Source: Microbacterium sp. CFH 31415
Lineage (GTDB): Bacteria > Actinomycetota > Actinomycetes > Actinomycetales > Microbacteriaceae
DNA: 64,000 nt
Direction of reading: 5' to 3'
Assembly: GCF_022538185.1 (NCBI RefSeq)
Contig: NZ_JAKYXC010000005.1
Span: forward strand, 248,001-312,000
The notes beneath the pieces are model-generated. The model was not told the DNA's origin. It worked only from the letters and a program-made list of their open reading frames with translations, and did no database searches. The position numbers and the translations under genes were made by a program. Every line of letters starts with the position of its first letter. Within the stretch, counting starts at the first letter, position 1. Of this stretch, positions 52,241-60,349 are shown piece by piece.

Positions 52241-54366
52241 AACAGTCGCGGCTCGGCGATGGCCGCGGCAGATGCTCGCCCGCGCGAGGTCGTGACGATT
52301 CCCGACGCCCGGGCGTCGGCGCGAGCGGCGAGTCCTGAGACGGGGGTGCCCCTCGGGTGGTCGTCCTCGGCGCGTCCGTCGAGTCCGTGCACCCGCAGCA
52401 GGGGGCGCACGCGCTTCGCGAGCCAGGTGCGATATGCCTTCGGAGCGTTGGCGGACGCACCCGGGTACAGCCCGAGATACGACGACACGAGTTCGGGATG
52501 CTGCCGCTCCAGCCACTGCATGAACCACTGCTTCGCGCCCGGTCTCAGGTGCAGCGCCCCGTAGACCACGCGGGTTGCGCCGGCCGCTCTGATGCGGGTG
52601 AGGGCGTCGTCGATCGCCGCGATCGAGTCGGTGAGGTGGGGGATGATCGGCATGAGGAACACCGTCACGTGGAAGCCCGACTCGGTCGCGGCGCGCACGG
52701 TCTCGAGCCGCGCGCCGGCGGTCGGCGTTCCGGGCTCGATGAGGTGCTGGAGGGAGTCGTCGAAGATCGCGATCGACATGGCGATCGATACCCGGACGGA
52801 TGCCGCGGCCTCACGCAGCAGCGGCAGGTCACGGCGCAGGAGCGTGCCCTTGGTGAGGATCGAGAACGGGGTTCCCGACTCGGTCAGCGCGCTCACGATG
52901 CCGGGCATCAGCTTGTAGCGGCCCTCTGCTCGCTGGTACGGGTCGGTGTTGGTGCCGAGCATGACCGGCTCGTGCGCCCAGGAGCCGCGGCGCAGTTCCT
53001 TCTCGAGCACTTCGGCGACGTTGATCTTGACGATGACCTGACTGTCGAAGTCGCGGCCTGCGTCGAGCTCGAGGTACTCGTGCGTGCCGCGGGCGAAGCA
53101 GTTGTGGCTCACGACGCCGTTGGCGATGAAGTCCCCGGTCGACGTCGTGATGTCGACCATGTCGATCGTCTCGCCTACGTCCTCGATCGACACGATCCGC
53201 AGTGGGGCATCCGACTTCACGGCAGCCCCGAGAAGCGCGAGCTTTCGCGTGATCGCCGGCTGGACGAGTTCGAAGAATCGCCGGCGCTCGGCGAGGCCGC
53301 CGCGGAGCCGCACGGACGTGACGCCCTTCGGTCGGATGGGCTCGATCGCGACGTCGAAGTCGTAGGCGACCAGCGCGTTGTGGATCGCCGCTATCATCTG
53401 AGGATCCTTGTTCGAGATGCGCAGAATCCCCTGGCTGCAACTCCCCTCCGCATCGAAGACGCCCGCCAGGAAGCCGCGGTGCCAGTCCGGCGACGGGTCT
53501 TGCGGCCACGACACCAGAGACGTGATGGCCTCATAGTCAGCGGCGCGCGACGTGAAGATCGCGTCCATCGCTCGACGGTTCGCGGTGGCTTCGGCGAAGA
53601 CGCGGGTATTCGTCTTCACGCCGCTCACCGCGAGGTAGCGGCGCGATCGGTCCAGAGCCTCCGTGTCGGCGAGTGCCAATCGGAAGCGGTGGGCGATGTA
53701 GGTCCCACGGCCGTTGGTGCGCGGATACTCGCGCTCAAGCATCATGGCATCGCCGCGGATCATGCCCGTTAGATAGCCGGTTCGGTATTCCTGGGACTCG
53801 GAGTGGCCGATGGCCATCGGGCCTATGCCGAAGCCCAGCAGCTTGTTGTTCGTCGTGAGGTACGGTCGCTGGGGCGACCCGCCCGACGCCGGCCGGACGT
53901 ACTTCCAGCCCCGCTCCGTCAGGAAGCGGTGATCGGCGCTGGCGATCAGTTCTGTGCCATCGGCGAGCAGCACGCGGTAAGCGGCCTTGCGCGTGGACCG
54001 CTTGGCCGTGACGGTGGCCGCCGCGTAGTGACGGTACGAGCCCTCGCGGTTCGTTCCGACGACCATGTCGCCGACCGCGACGTCTCGCAGCGCTTTGCTT
54101 CGGCCGTCTGCCATCAGGATCATCGTCGACGGATCCAGGCAGTACACACACGCATGACTGCATCCGCGATAGGGGTTCACCGTCCAGTCGAACGGCATCG
54201 CCGACGCGCCGGGAACGTGGTTGAGCGCGGTCTTGCAGAGCACCTCGTGGAACGTCACGCCGGCGAACTCGGGTGTGGTCACCGACTGGACGAGGCTGTT
54301 CAGGTGCTCGAGGCCGGGCAGGGCCGCGGCATCCGCCACTCCCAATTCCTGACCCTGCCACCGCAT
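52237..54366 (-). CDS. Rv2578c-family radical SAM protein with in-frame intein
   Basis: The 709-codon frame encodes a 362-residue radical SAM protein interrupted by a 347-residue intein. The extein halves are MRWQGQELGV... to HACVY (1-75) and CFARGTHEYL... to the end (423-709). Joined, they restore CSHACVYCFARGTHEY, the CxxxCxxC cluster motif (C69, C73 and C423 before splicing). The family (Rv2578c/SplB-like, also with NPYRGC and GTNTDPYQ) is of unknown function, and spore-photoproduct-lyase-like DNA repair has been suggested. ATG 54366 follows GAGGG. A LexA-like box lies just upstream (54375-54390). It is convergent with the hydrolase. Confidence 0.92.
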   Translation of the reverse strand: MRWQGQELGVADAAALPGLEHLNSLVQSVTTPEFAGVTFHEVLCKTALNHVPGASAMPFDWTVNPYRGCSHACVYCLDPSTMILMADGRSKALRDVAVGDMVVGTNREGSYRHYAAATVTAKRSTRKAAYRVLLADGTELIASADHRFLTERGWKYVRPASGGSPQRPYLTTNNKLLGFGIGPMAIGHSESQEYRTGYLTGMIRGDAMMLEREYPRTNGRGTYIAHRFRLALADTEALDRSRRYLAVSGVKTNTRVFAEATANRRAMDAIFTSRAADYEAITSLVSWPQDPSPDWHRGFLAGVFDAEGSCSQGILRISNKDPQMIAAIHNALVAYDFDVAIEPIRPKGVTSVRLRGGLAERRRFFELVQPAITRKLALLGAAVKSDAPLRIVSIEDVGETIDMVDITTSTGDFIANGVVSHNCFARGTHEYLELDAGRDFDSQVIVKINVAEVLEKELRRGSWAHEPVMLGTNTDPYQRAEGRYKLMPGIVSALTESGTPFSILTKGTLLRRDLPLLREAAASVRVSIAMSIAIFDDSLQHLIEPGTPTAGARLETVRAATESGFHVTVFLMPIIPHLTDSIAAIDDALTRIRAAGATRVVYGALHLRPGAKQWFMQWLERQHPELVSSYLGLYPGASANAPKAYRTWLAKRVRPLLRVHGLDGRAEDDHPRGTPVSGLAARADARASGIVTTSRGRASAAAIAEPRLF
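53101..54141 (-). other. Intein with LAGLIDADG homing-endonuclease domain
   Basis: Protein residues 76-422. The first residue is Cys76 (CLDPSTMILMADG, block A), block B has TELIASADHRFLT with His146, block F is DMVDITTSTGDFIANG and block G ends VVSHN with Asn422, followed by +1 Cys423: all the residues needed for splicing are present. Two LAGLIDADG-like motifs lie at 197-209 (GYLTGMIRGDAMM) and 298-309 (GFLAGVFDAEGS), so a two-motif homing endonuclease is probably still present. Base composition looks less GC-rich than the extein, suggesting transfer. Confidence 0.92.
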
Positions 54367-54374
54367 CCCTCAAT

Positions 54375-54390
54375 GGGAACAGATGTTCGA
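54375..54390. promoter_or_regulatory. LexA/SOS-box-like site
   Basis: GGGAACAGATGTTCGA on the plus strand; read on the minus strand it is TCGAACATCTGTTCCC. It matches the actinobacterial SOS box TCGAAC-N4-GTTCGA in ten of twelve fixed positions. It lies 9 bp upstream of the radical SAM start and about 95 bp before the peptidase gene. Confidence 0.6.
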
Positions 54391-54484
54391 GAGTCTGTCA
54401 ACAGCACATACCGCGCAATCGAACACCGCCGAGTCGTGGTCGCGCCTCCCTGTGCCGGGCGCCGACTCGGGAGAGAATGGAATG

Positions 54485-55792
54485 GTGACGGCACCCGGTT
54501 CGTCCGACTCCCCGGTTTCTCGTCGTGCCGCCAGAGAGCAGCGCGAAGAGGCTGCTCGGCGCGCCCGCCGGACGGCGTCCGAGGCACCCGCGGGATTCGA
54601 CCTCCCTCACGGCGAGCACGCACCGCGCGTCGCTCACGCGCCGGAAGTCAACCCCTTCGTCTTGCCCGCCGAGTTCCGCGCCGCCGTCGCCCAGTACGCC
54701 GCGCCGGCCACACGCGCGACGTCGCACTCGCGGGTCTCGGCCCAGCCTGGTGCGCTTCGGCGCAGTCACCGGACCGAGCCGATGGTGCGCGAGAGTGCTC
54801 GACGAGCGGCGCGGGCCGAGCGACTGCTGACTGCCGACGACGCCGAGGGTCCCCCACCGCGGCATGTTCGTCCGCGGTTCGCGCGCGGCGGCGTCGCGCT
54901 GCTGATCGCGGTGGGGGGCGCCCTGCTTCTCGGGTCGACCGCAGCCGTGACGGCGCTCGTCTCGGGGGGCACACCCGATGTCGCGGCCCAGGCGCAGCTG
55001 CTCTCCGATGCGCCGCCGTCGGTCTCGGCCCTTCCGGTGCCGGTCGTGAAGCAGATGCAGGTCGCCGCGGACATCTGCGGCGTGCCCGCGGTCATGCGCG
55101 CCCTCGAGGCCCACGACGACGCCGGCGCGATCACGGCGGCGGGCGGTGCCGAATCGTTCCGCTCCGCGGTCGCCGAGGGCCGGGCGAGGTGCGTCGACCT
55201 CGGAGATCCGACGCGCGTGTGGACCGTCGTGAACAAGGCGCGTCCGTACTCGCCCGTCGACTACCGCCCGACGGGACTCGTCATGCCCGACGGTGTGCGG
55301 AGCATCGAAGGCGGGGCGCTGCGATCGGACGCGGCATCCGCGCTCACCGCCATGGTCACCGCGGCGCGCGAAGCCGGCGTCGGCGAGATCGCGCTCGAGA
55401 GCGGCTTCCGCTCGTACTCGACGCAGCAGGGGAGCTACGGTCGCCACGTCGATCAGCGGGGCCAGGACGGCGCCGATCTGGTGAGCGCACGGCCGGGCCA
55501 CAGCGAGCATCAGTCGGGCCTCGCCGGCGACGTCGTCGCCTGCGCGGGTGGCTGCGGCACGCTCGACGACCTGGCCGCGACGGCGCAGGGCGCGTGGATC
55601 GTCGACCACGCATGGGAGCACGGCTGGATCGTGCGGTACGTCGCGGGCGCGACCGGCGTCACCGGCTACTCACCGGAGCCGTGGCACCTGCGGTACATCG
55701 GCCCCGAGCTCTCGCGGGCGTACCACGACGGCGGATGGACCTCGCTCGAAGAGTTCTTCGGGCTCGAGCCCGCACCCGCCTACGTCGGCTGA
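54485..55792 (+). CDS. M15 family D-Ala-D-Ala carboxypeptidase (VanY-like), membrane-anchored
   Basis: A 435-residue protein. Residues 1-135 are basic, Ala/Arg-rich and cytosolic; one helix (GGVALLIAVGGALLLGSTAA) follows; the outer part carries a VanY/M15B domain (about 275-430) with zinc ligands in GHSEHQSGLAGDVV and EPWHLRYIG. It should trim peptidoglycan stem peptides outside the cell. I choose GTG 54485 because GAGAAT (54473-54478) ends 6 nt upstream; ATG 54482 is equally possible. Confidence 0.85.
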   Translation: MTAPGSSDSPVSRRAAREQREEAARRARRTASEAPAGFDLPHGEHAPRVAHAPEVNPFVLPAEFRAAVAQYAAPATRATSHSRVSAQPGALRRSHRTEPMVRESARRAARAERLLTADDAEGPPPRHVRPRFARGGVALLIAVGGALLLGSTAAVTALVSGGTPDVAAQAQLLSDAPPSVSALPVPVVKQMQVAADICGVPAVMRALEAHDDAGAITAAGGAESFRSAVAEGRARCVDLGDPTRVWTVVNKARPYSPVDYRPTGLVMPDGVRSIEGGALRSDAASALTAMVTAAREAGVGEIALESGFRSYSTQQGSYGRHVDQRGQDGADLVSARPGHSEHQSGLAGDVVACAGGCGTLDDLAATAQGAWIVDHAWEHGWIVRYVAGATGVTGYSPEPWHLRYIGPELSRAYHDGGWTSLEEFFGLEPAPAYVG

Positions 55793-55796
55793 ATCG

Positions 55797-55828
55797 CGTT
55801 TCGCCGTCGCTCGCGGCACGGTGAAACG
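55797..55828. terminator. Hairpin after the VanY-like gene
   Basis: CGTTTCGCCGT and ACGGTGAAACG pair with one mismatch, followed by a second GC-rich hairpin (GGCCGG...CCGG, about 55828-55845). It probably ends the transcript. The remaining gap up to 56010 holds the acyl-CoA dehydrogenase promoter, with TATGAT at 55932-55937, and nothing else I recognise. Confidence 0.5.
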
Positions 55829-56010
55829 GCCGGTCCGGGCCGGTTTGAGGCATCCCACAAACAGCGGTACCCAGTTTCACGATCCTTAGGACGCGATCTC
55901 ACAGACGGCCCGATCCCACCGCGCGCGACCTTTATGATCGAGTCGAGCCACGGGCGAGCGGCACGACCGCGCGCCGACGACATGCTCGAAGACGAGAGGA
56001 AGGCGCACAT

Positions 56011-57174
56011 ATGGAGCGCAACATCTACGACGAGGACCACGACGCGTTCCGCGACGTCGTCAAGGAGTTCATCAAGCGCTACGCGTCCGACGAGAAGCGC
56101 AAGCAGTGGGATGCCGCGGGCGAGATCGACCGCGAGACCATGCTCGCAGCGGGCCAGTCCGGCATCATCGGCCTGTCCGTTCCGGAGGAGTTCGGCGGCG
56201 CGGGCATGCTGCAGGACTTCCGCTTCCGCTCGATCGTGCTCGAGGAGACGATCGGCGCAGGCCTCGGATCGCTGGCCGGCGCGCTGGGCATCCAGGACGA
56301 CCTCGCGATCCCCTACATCGTGCACATGGGCACCCAGGAGCAGAAGGAGAAGTGGCTCCCCGGCATGGCGACCGGCGAGATCCTCGGCGCCCTCGCGATG
56401 ACCGAGCCCGGCGCGGGCAGCGACCTGCGCGGCATCAAGACCACCGCCAGGAAGGTCGACGGCGGCTACATCGTCAACGGCGCCAAGACGTTCATCTCGT
56501 CGGGCAAGACGGCCGACATCGTCGTGACGTTCGTCAAGACCGGCGAGGGCAACCGTCCCGACGCGTTCAGCCTCCTCATCCTCGAGGACGGCATGGAGGG
56601 CTTCGACCACAGCAAGAAGCTCGAGAAGATGGGCTTCCACGGCTGGGACACCGCCGAGCTCTCGTTCAGCGACGTGTTCGTACCCGAAGCCAACCTCATC
56701 GGGGGCAAGGAGGGCCTCGGCTTCATCCAGCTCATGATGAACCTGCCCCTCGAGCGCCTGTCGATCGGTGTCGCGGCCGCTGCTGCCGGCGAGGCCGCCT
56801 TCAACTGGACCCGCGAGTACGTGCTCAGTCGCGAGGCCTTCGGCCAGCCGATCGCCGACTTCCAGAACACGCGCTTCAAGCTCGCCGACATGGCGACCAC
56901 CGTCGACGTGATGTGGGCGTACAACGACCGCGCGATGATGCTCTACAAGGACCAGAAGCTCACCGCCGAGGAGGCCGCGAAGGTCAAGTTCTGGTCGACG
57001 GACCGCGAGTGGGAGCTGCTCGACATCGGCGTGCAGCTGCACGGAGGCTACGGCTACATCACCGAGTACCCCATCGCCCGCGCGTTCCTCGACGCGCGCG
57101 TGCACCGCATCTACGGCGGCACGAACGAGATCATGCGCGACCTCGTGAGCCGTCAGATCGTCGGCAAGCGCTGA
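56011..57174 (+). CDS. Acyl-CoA dehydrogenase (FAD-dependent)
   Basis: A 387-residue acyl-CoA dehydrogenase for the first step of beta-oxidation or branched-chain amino acid breakdown. FAD/substrate signatures: MTEPGAGSDLRG, GWDTAELSFSDVFVP and REAFGQPIADFQNTRF. The IYEGT glutamate of MCAD is Gly here (RIYGGTNEIMRD), and E249 in NLPLERLSIG takes the position of the catalytic base of isovaleryl- and long-chain-type enzymes. AGGAAGG lies 7-8 nt before ATG 56011. It stands alone. Confidence 0.92.
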   Translation: MERNIYDEDHDAFRDVVKEFIKRYASDEKRKQWDAAGEIDRETMLAAGQSGIIGLSVPEEFGGAGMLQDFRFRSIVLEETIGAGLGSLAGALGIQDDLAIPYIVHMGTQEQKEKWLPGMATGEILGALAMTEPGAGSDLRGIKTTARKVDGGYIVNGAKTFISSGKTADIVVTFVKTGEGNRPDAFSLLILEDGMEGFDHSKKLEKMGFHGWDTAELSFSDVFVPEANLIGGKEGLGFIQLMMNLPLERLSIGVAAAAAGEAAFNWTREYVLSREAFGQPIADFQNTRFKLADMATTVDVMWAYNDRAMMLYKDQKLTAEEAAKVKFWSTDREWELLDIGVQLHGGYGYITEYPIARAFLDARVHRIYGGTNEIMRDLVSRQIVGKR

Positions 57175-57197
57175 TCGCACGCTGACGACGCGGTTCC

Positions 57198-57245
57198 GGA
57201 TGCCGCGGCCCCGCCCCTCTCGCGAGGGTGTGGGCCGCGGCATCC
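57198..57245. terminator. Terminator hairpin after the acyl-CoA dehydrogenase
   Basis: GGATGCCGCGGCCC and GGGCCGCGGCATCC are perfectly complementary, with a 20-nt partly self-pairing loop. It is the first element in the 338-bp gene-free region 57175-57512, which otherwise holds the three repeats listed next. Confidence 0.7.
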
Positions 57246-57277
57246 ATCGTCTCACCCTCACCCGAAACAGGAGATCT

Positions 57278-57320
57278 GGCGGAGACAGGACGATTCTGCC
57301 GAGAGCGTCCTGTCTCCGCC
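57278..57320. repeat. Perfect 15-bp inverted repeat
   Basis: Arms GGCGGAGACAGGACG (57278-57292) and CGTCCTGTCTCCGCC (57306-57320) with a 13-nt loop. GATC on both outer sides extends the symmetry. Another palindromic element, unrelated to the 47-bp family. Confidence 0.8.
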
Positions 57321-57362
57321 GGATCACCTGTTCTCGCGCGGCGGCGCCGGGCGACAGTCGGC

Positions 57363-57417
57363 CTCGGTCCTCGGTCCTCGGTCCTCGGTCCTCGGCCTGC
57401 GGCCTGCGGTCTGCGGC
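57363..57417. repeat. Heptamer simple-sequence tract
   Basis: At least four copies of CTCGGTC in tandem, passing into CTGCGGC-type variants. This non-coding simple repeat could change length by slippage. Confidence 0.8.
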
Positions 57418-57433
57418 CCGTCGTCCGTCCTGC

Positions 57434-57480
57434 TCACCTGTCGCGAAGTGCTGCTTCGCTCGGCACTTTGTGACAGGCGA
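57434..57480. repeat. 47-bp palindromic repeat, copy 3
   Basis: TCACCTGTCGCGAAG pairs with CTTTGTGACAGGCGA, with an inner pair around GCTTCGC. It is the same length and shares the outer arms of copies 1 and 2 at 10987 and 11061, 46 kb away. It lies 33 bp before the ecfT stop. Confidence 0.85.
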
Positions 57481-57512
57481 GCCGGGTGGGGATGGGATGT
57501 CGGAGCCCGGCG

Positions 57513-58361
57513 CTAGGCGAGGCCCCAGGGGAACAGGGCCCAGAACAGGGCCGCCGAGACCGCCCAGAAGAGCACGATGAACACGACGTCGCGTGCGCGG
57601 AACGGCACGAGGTGGCGCTCGGTGCGGTCGGCGTGAGCGCCGAACGCGCGCGCGTCCATCGCCAGAGCGACCCGCTCGGCGTGCCGGATGGCACCGGCCA
57701 TGAGCGGCACGATGTACCCGAACCAACGGGCGATCGCGGCGAACGGCCCGCGGCCGCCGTGGGCGCCGCGCACGCGGTGCGCCTGGCGGATGACGTCGAG
57801 CTCGTGCCCGAACCGCGGCACGAACCGGAACGCCGCGAGGGCCGTGTAGCCGATGCGGTACGGCACGCGCAGCTGCTGCACCGCGGCCCGCACGAAGTCG
57901 GGACCGGTCGTCGACAGCCCGACGAGCAGGGTCAGCGCCACGATCGCCGTGATGCGCAGGCCGGTCGCGAGGCCGACTTCGAGCGCTCCGCCGTACAGGG
58001 TCCAAGAGCCGATCTGCCAGATGACGACGGACTGGTCGCCCCGCGCGGCATCCGCCCACACCGAGAAGCCGAGGCCGACGACCGCCGCGGCCGCGGGCAG
58101 CGCCACGAGGATGGCCGCGAGGCGTCCGGTGAACGTCACGCCGATCAGCAGGATCGCGTAGCTGAGAGCGAGGAAGGCGAGCGGGGTCGCGGCATCCCGC
58201 ACGAACACCAGCAGCACCATCGCGGGCAGCGGCGCGACGATCTTCGCCAGGGGATTGATGCCGTACAGGAACCGCACGGGCGAGGCGGTGGGGCGCTCGG
58301 CGTAGGGGTCGGCGCCGTCGCGCAGCGACCGCGCGGCCGAGAGGGGGCCCGTCGCGCTCAT
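57513..58361 (-). CDS. ecfT: ECF transporter transmembrane (T) component
   Basis: A 282-residue EcfT with about five or six helices. The C-terminal coupling helix region has AHRVRGAHGGRGP and ALAMDARAFGA, the two Arg-containing motifs that bind the ATPases. It joins the S and AA components in vitamin uptake. ATG 58361 overlaps the ecfA stop by 4 nt (ATGA). Confidence 0.92.
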   Translation of the reverse strand: MSATGPLSAARSLRDGADPYAERPTASPVRFLYGINPLAKIVAPLPAMVLLVFVRDAATPLAFLALSYAILLIGVTFTGRLAAILVALPAAAAVVGLGFSVWADAARGDQSVVIWQIGSWTLYGGALEVGLATGLRITAIVALTLLVGLSTTGPDFVRAAVQQLRVPYRIGYTALAAFRFVPRFGHELDVIRQAHRVRGAHGGRGPFAAIARWFGYIVPLMAGAIRHAERVALAMDARAFGAHADRTERHLVPFRARDVVFIVLFWAVSAALFWALFPWGLA

Positions 58362-60277
58362 GCCGGGCCTCTCCTCGTTGCGGGAAGGTCGGCGAGGCGG
58401 GCGAGGCCGGTGAGCTCAGGATGCCGCTCCAGGCCGAGCAGCGCTCGCTGCAGCGGCGGCAGGCGAAGCCCCGCGCCCTCGATCAGCTCGGCGTCGGCGA
58501 ACACGTCGGCGGTGGGGCCTGCGGCGCGCACCCGTCCGTCGGCGAGGATCACCGTTCGGTGGGCGTACTCCGTCACGAGCTGCATATCGTGGGTCACGAC
58601 GACGATCGTCGTGCCCTCCTCATTGAGCTCGCGAAGCAGAGTGAGCAGTTCGTCGGCGCGGGCGCGGTCCTGCCCGAACGTCGGTTCGTCGAGCACGAGG
58701 ACGGGTGCGCCGGCGACGAGGGCCGTTCCCACCGAGAGACGCCGCTTCTGGCCCCCCGACAGCAGGAACGGGTGCGTGTCGGCCTTGTCGTCGAGTCCGA
58801 AGCGCACGAGCAGCTCCATCGTGCGGCGGCGGACCTCGTCGTCGGCGAGGTGCTGGCGGCGCAGGCCATGGGCCACCTCGTCGAAGACGGTGTGCGCGAT
58901 GAACTGGTGCTCGGGGTTCTGGAACACGAAGCCGATGCGGGCGGACAGGGTGCGCGCGTCGACTCGGCCCACGTCGAGGCCGCCGACGCGCACCGTCCCC
59001 TTCGGGGGCGGAACGACGCCCGCGAGCGCCTGGATGAGGCTCGTCTTGCCAGCGCCGTTCGCCCCGACGATCGCGACGAACTCGCCCGCGGCGATGTCGA
59101 GGTCGATCCCATGCAGCACCTCGGTGCGCCCGCGGCGGAGGGTGAGGCCGCGCACCGAGATGAGCGGGGTGGGGGCGGGGCGGTTCGGCGTACCGTTCGC
59201 AGGAACGGTGTGCGGATCGGGAGCGTCTCGGCCCGGATCAGCCTTGTCGGCAGGATCGGTCCTGCGAACGGTACGCGCGGCCGCGTCGGCGGGATCGGCG
59301 GCGACGGGGGCGACGGGTGCGTCGGCGGTGGCCGCGGCGTCGGCGGGGCCCAGGGCACCCGGGGCCGCGGAGTCAGGTGCGTCGGCGGAGTCGAGGCCCG
59401 CCCGCAGTTCTTCGGGAGTAAGCGGCAAGGGCTCGAGCGCGTAACCGGCCCGACGCAGCCGCAGCGCCGCGATGGCCGACACGGGCAGCCACACGCCCAT
59501 CGCGTGCAGCTCCTCGGCGCGCCCGCGCAGCACCTCGTCCACGCTGCCGTCCGCCGCGACGCGTCCGCCGTGATCGAGGACGACCACGCGGTCGACGAAG
59601 CCGATGGCGGCATCGAGGTTGTGCTCCACCAGCAGGATCGCGCGGTCCCCGGCTGCGACGAGGTCGGCGAGGGCCGCGTAGACCTCCTCGATGCCCTGCG
59701 GGTCGAGGTTGGCGGTCGGCTCGTCGAGCACGAGCAGCGGCGAGCCCATCGCCAGCGCGCAGGCGATCGCCAGCCGCTGCCGACCCCCGCCCGAGAGTAG
59801 GTCGGGGTTGTCGCCGCGGCGCTCCCACAGCCCGACGCGGCGCAGCGCGGCCTCGGCCCGGGCGAGCACGTCGGCCACCGGCATCCGCAGATTCTCCGGG
59901 CCGAAGGCCACCTCGTCGAGGAGTGTGCCGGTCACGAGCTGCGCGTCGGGGTCCTGGAACACCATTGCGACGTGCGTGCTCAGCGCCGCGACGGGCGTCG
60001 TCGCGGTGTCGAGACCGGCGACCTCGATCGATCCGCCGAGGTCGGCAGGCACGGCGTGGGGGATCAGTCCGTTGAGCGCGAGCGTGAGTGTGGATTTGCC
60101 CGAACCACTGGGACCGAGCAGGAGCACGACCTCTCCGGCGGTGATGTCGAAGGTGACGGATGCCGGCACCGCCGCCCTCTCACCGTCATAGGTCACCGCG
60201 AGATCGCGGATCCGCACGAGGGGGACGCCGGAACCCGCCGCGAGCGCGGCGGAAGGGTCGCGCTGTGGTGCGGTCAC
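58358..60277 (-). CDS. ecfA: ECF transporter fused double ATPase (A-A' component)
   Basis: A 639-residue fusion of two ABC ATPases. Domain 1 (about 18-285): Walker A GPSGSGKS (55-62), signature LSGGGRQR (161-168; Gly in place of Gln) and Walker B LLVLDEPTANLD. Domain 2 (about 370-620): Walker A GANGAGKT (404-411), signature LSGGQKRR and LVLDEPTFGQD. A 75-residue Ala/Asp/Pro linker (about 295-370) joins them and contains a DNA inverted repeat at 59188-59276. GTG 60277 has AGGAAG 5 nt upstream. Lies between the S and T genes. Confidence 0.92.
   Translation of the reverse strand: MTAPQRDPSAALAAGSGVPLVRIRDLAVTYDGERAAVPASVTFDITAGEVVLLLGPSGSGKSTLTLALNGLIPHAVPADLGGSIEVAGLDTATTPVAALSTHVAMVFQDPDAQLVTGTLLDEVAFGPENLRMPVADVLARAEAALRRVGLWERRGDNPDLLSGGGRQRLAIACALAMGSPLLVLDEPTANLDPQGIEEVYAALADLVAAGDRAILLVEHNLDAAIGFVDRVVVLDHGGRVAADGSVDEVLRGRAEELHAMGVWLPVSAIAALRLRRAGYALEPLPLTPEELRAGLDSADAPDSAAPGALGPADAAATADAPVAPVAADPADAAARTVRRTDPADKADPGRDAPDPHTVPANGTPNRPAPTPLISVRGLTLRRGRTEVLHGIDLDIAAGEFVAIVGANGAGKTSLIQALAGVVPPPKGTVRVGGLDVGRVDARTLSARIGFVFQNPEHQFIAHTVFDEVAHGLRRQHLADDEVRRRTMELLVRFGLDDKADTHPFLLSGGQKRRLSVGTALVAGAPVLVLDEPTFGQDRARADELLTLLRELNEEGTTIVVVTHDMQLVTEYAHRTVILADGRVRAAGPTADVFADAELIEGAGLRLPPLQRALLGLERHPELTGLARLADLPATRRGPA
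59188..59276. repeat. 17-bp perfect inverted repeat inside the ecfA linker
   Basis: GCGTACCGTTCGCAGGA (59188-59204) and TCCTGCGAACGGTACGC (59260-59276) are perfect complements, 55 bp apart. They code for residues of the low-complexity linker (about 334-363), so an insertion here would be tolerated. It looks like a repeat element captured in frame. Confidence 0.8.
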
Positions 60278-60296
60278 GGGGCTTCCTGGCGGAGTG

Positions 60297-60320
60297 GACT
60301 AAGTCTCTCCTAACTTAGTC
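60297..60320. promoter_or_regulatory. Operator-like inverted repeat upstream of ecfA
   Basis: GACTAAGT (60297-60304) and ACTTAGTC (60313-60320) are perfect inverted arms, 8 bp apart, in the 72-bp gap between the S-component stop and the ecfA start. The AT-rich arms also contain -10-like TTAGTC/TAAGTT sequences. A binding site for a regulator, or an mRNA hairpin after the first gene. Confidence 0.5.
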
Positions 60321-60349
60321 GACCCTAACCCGGACGCGTACGGGGGCGG

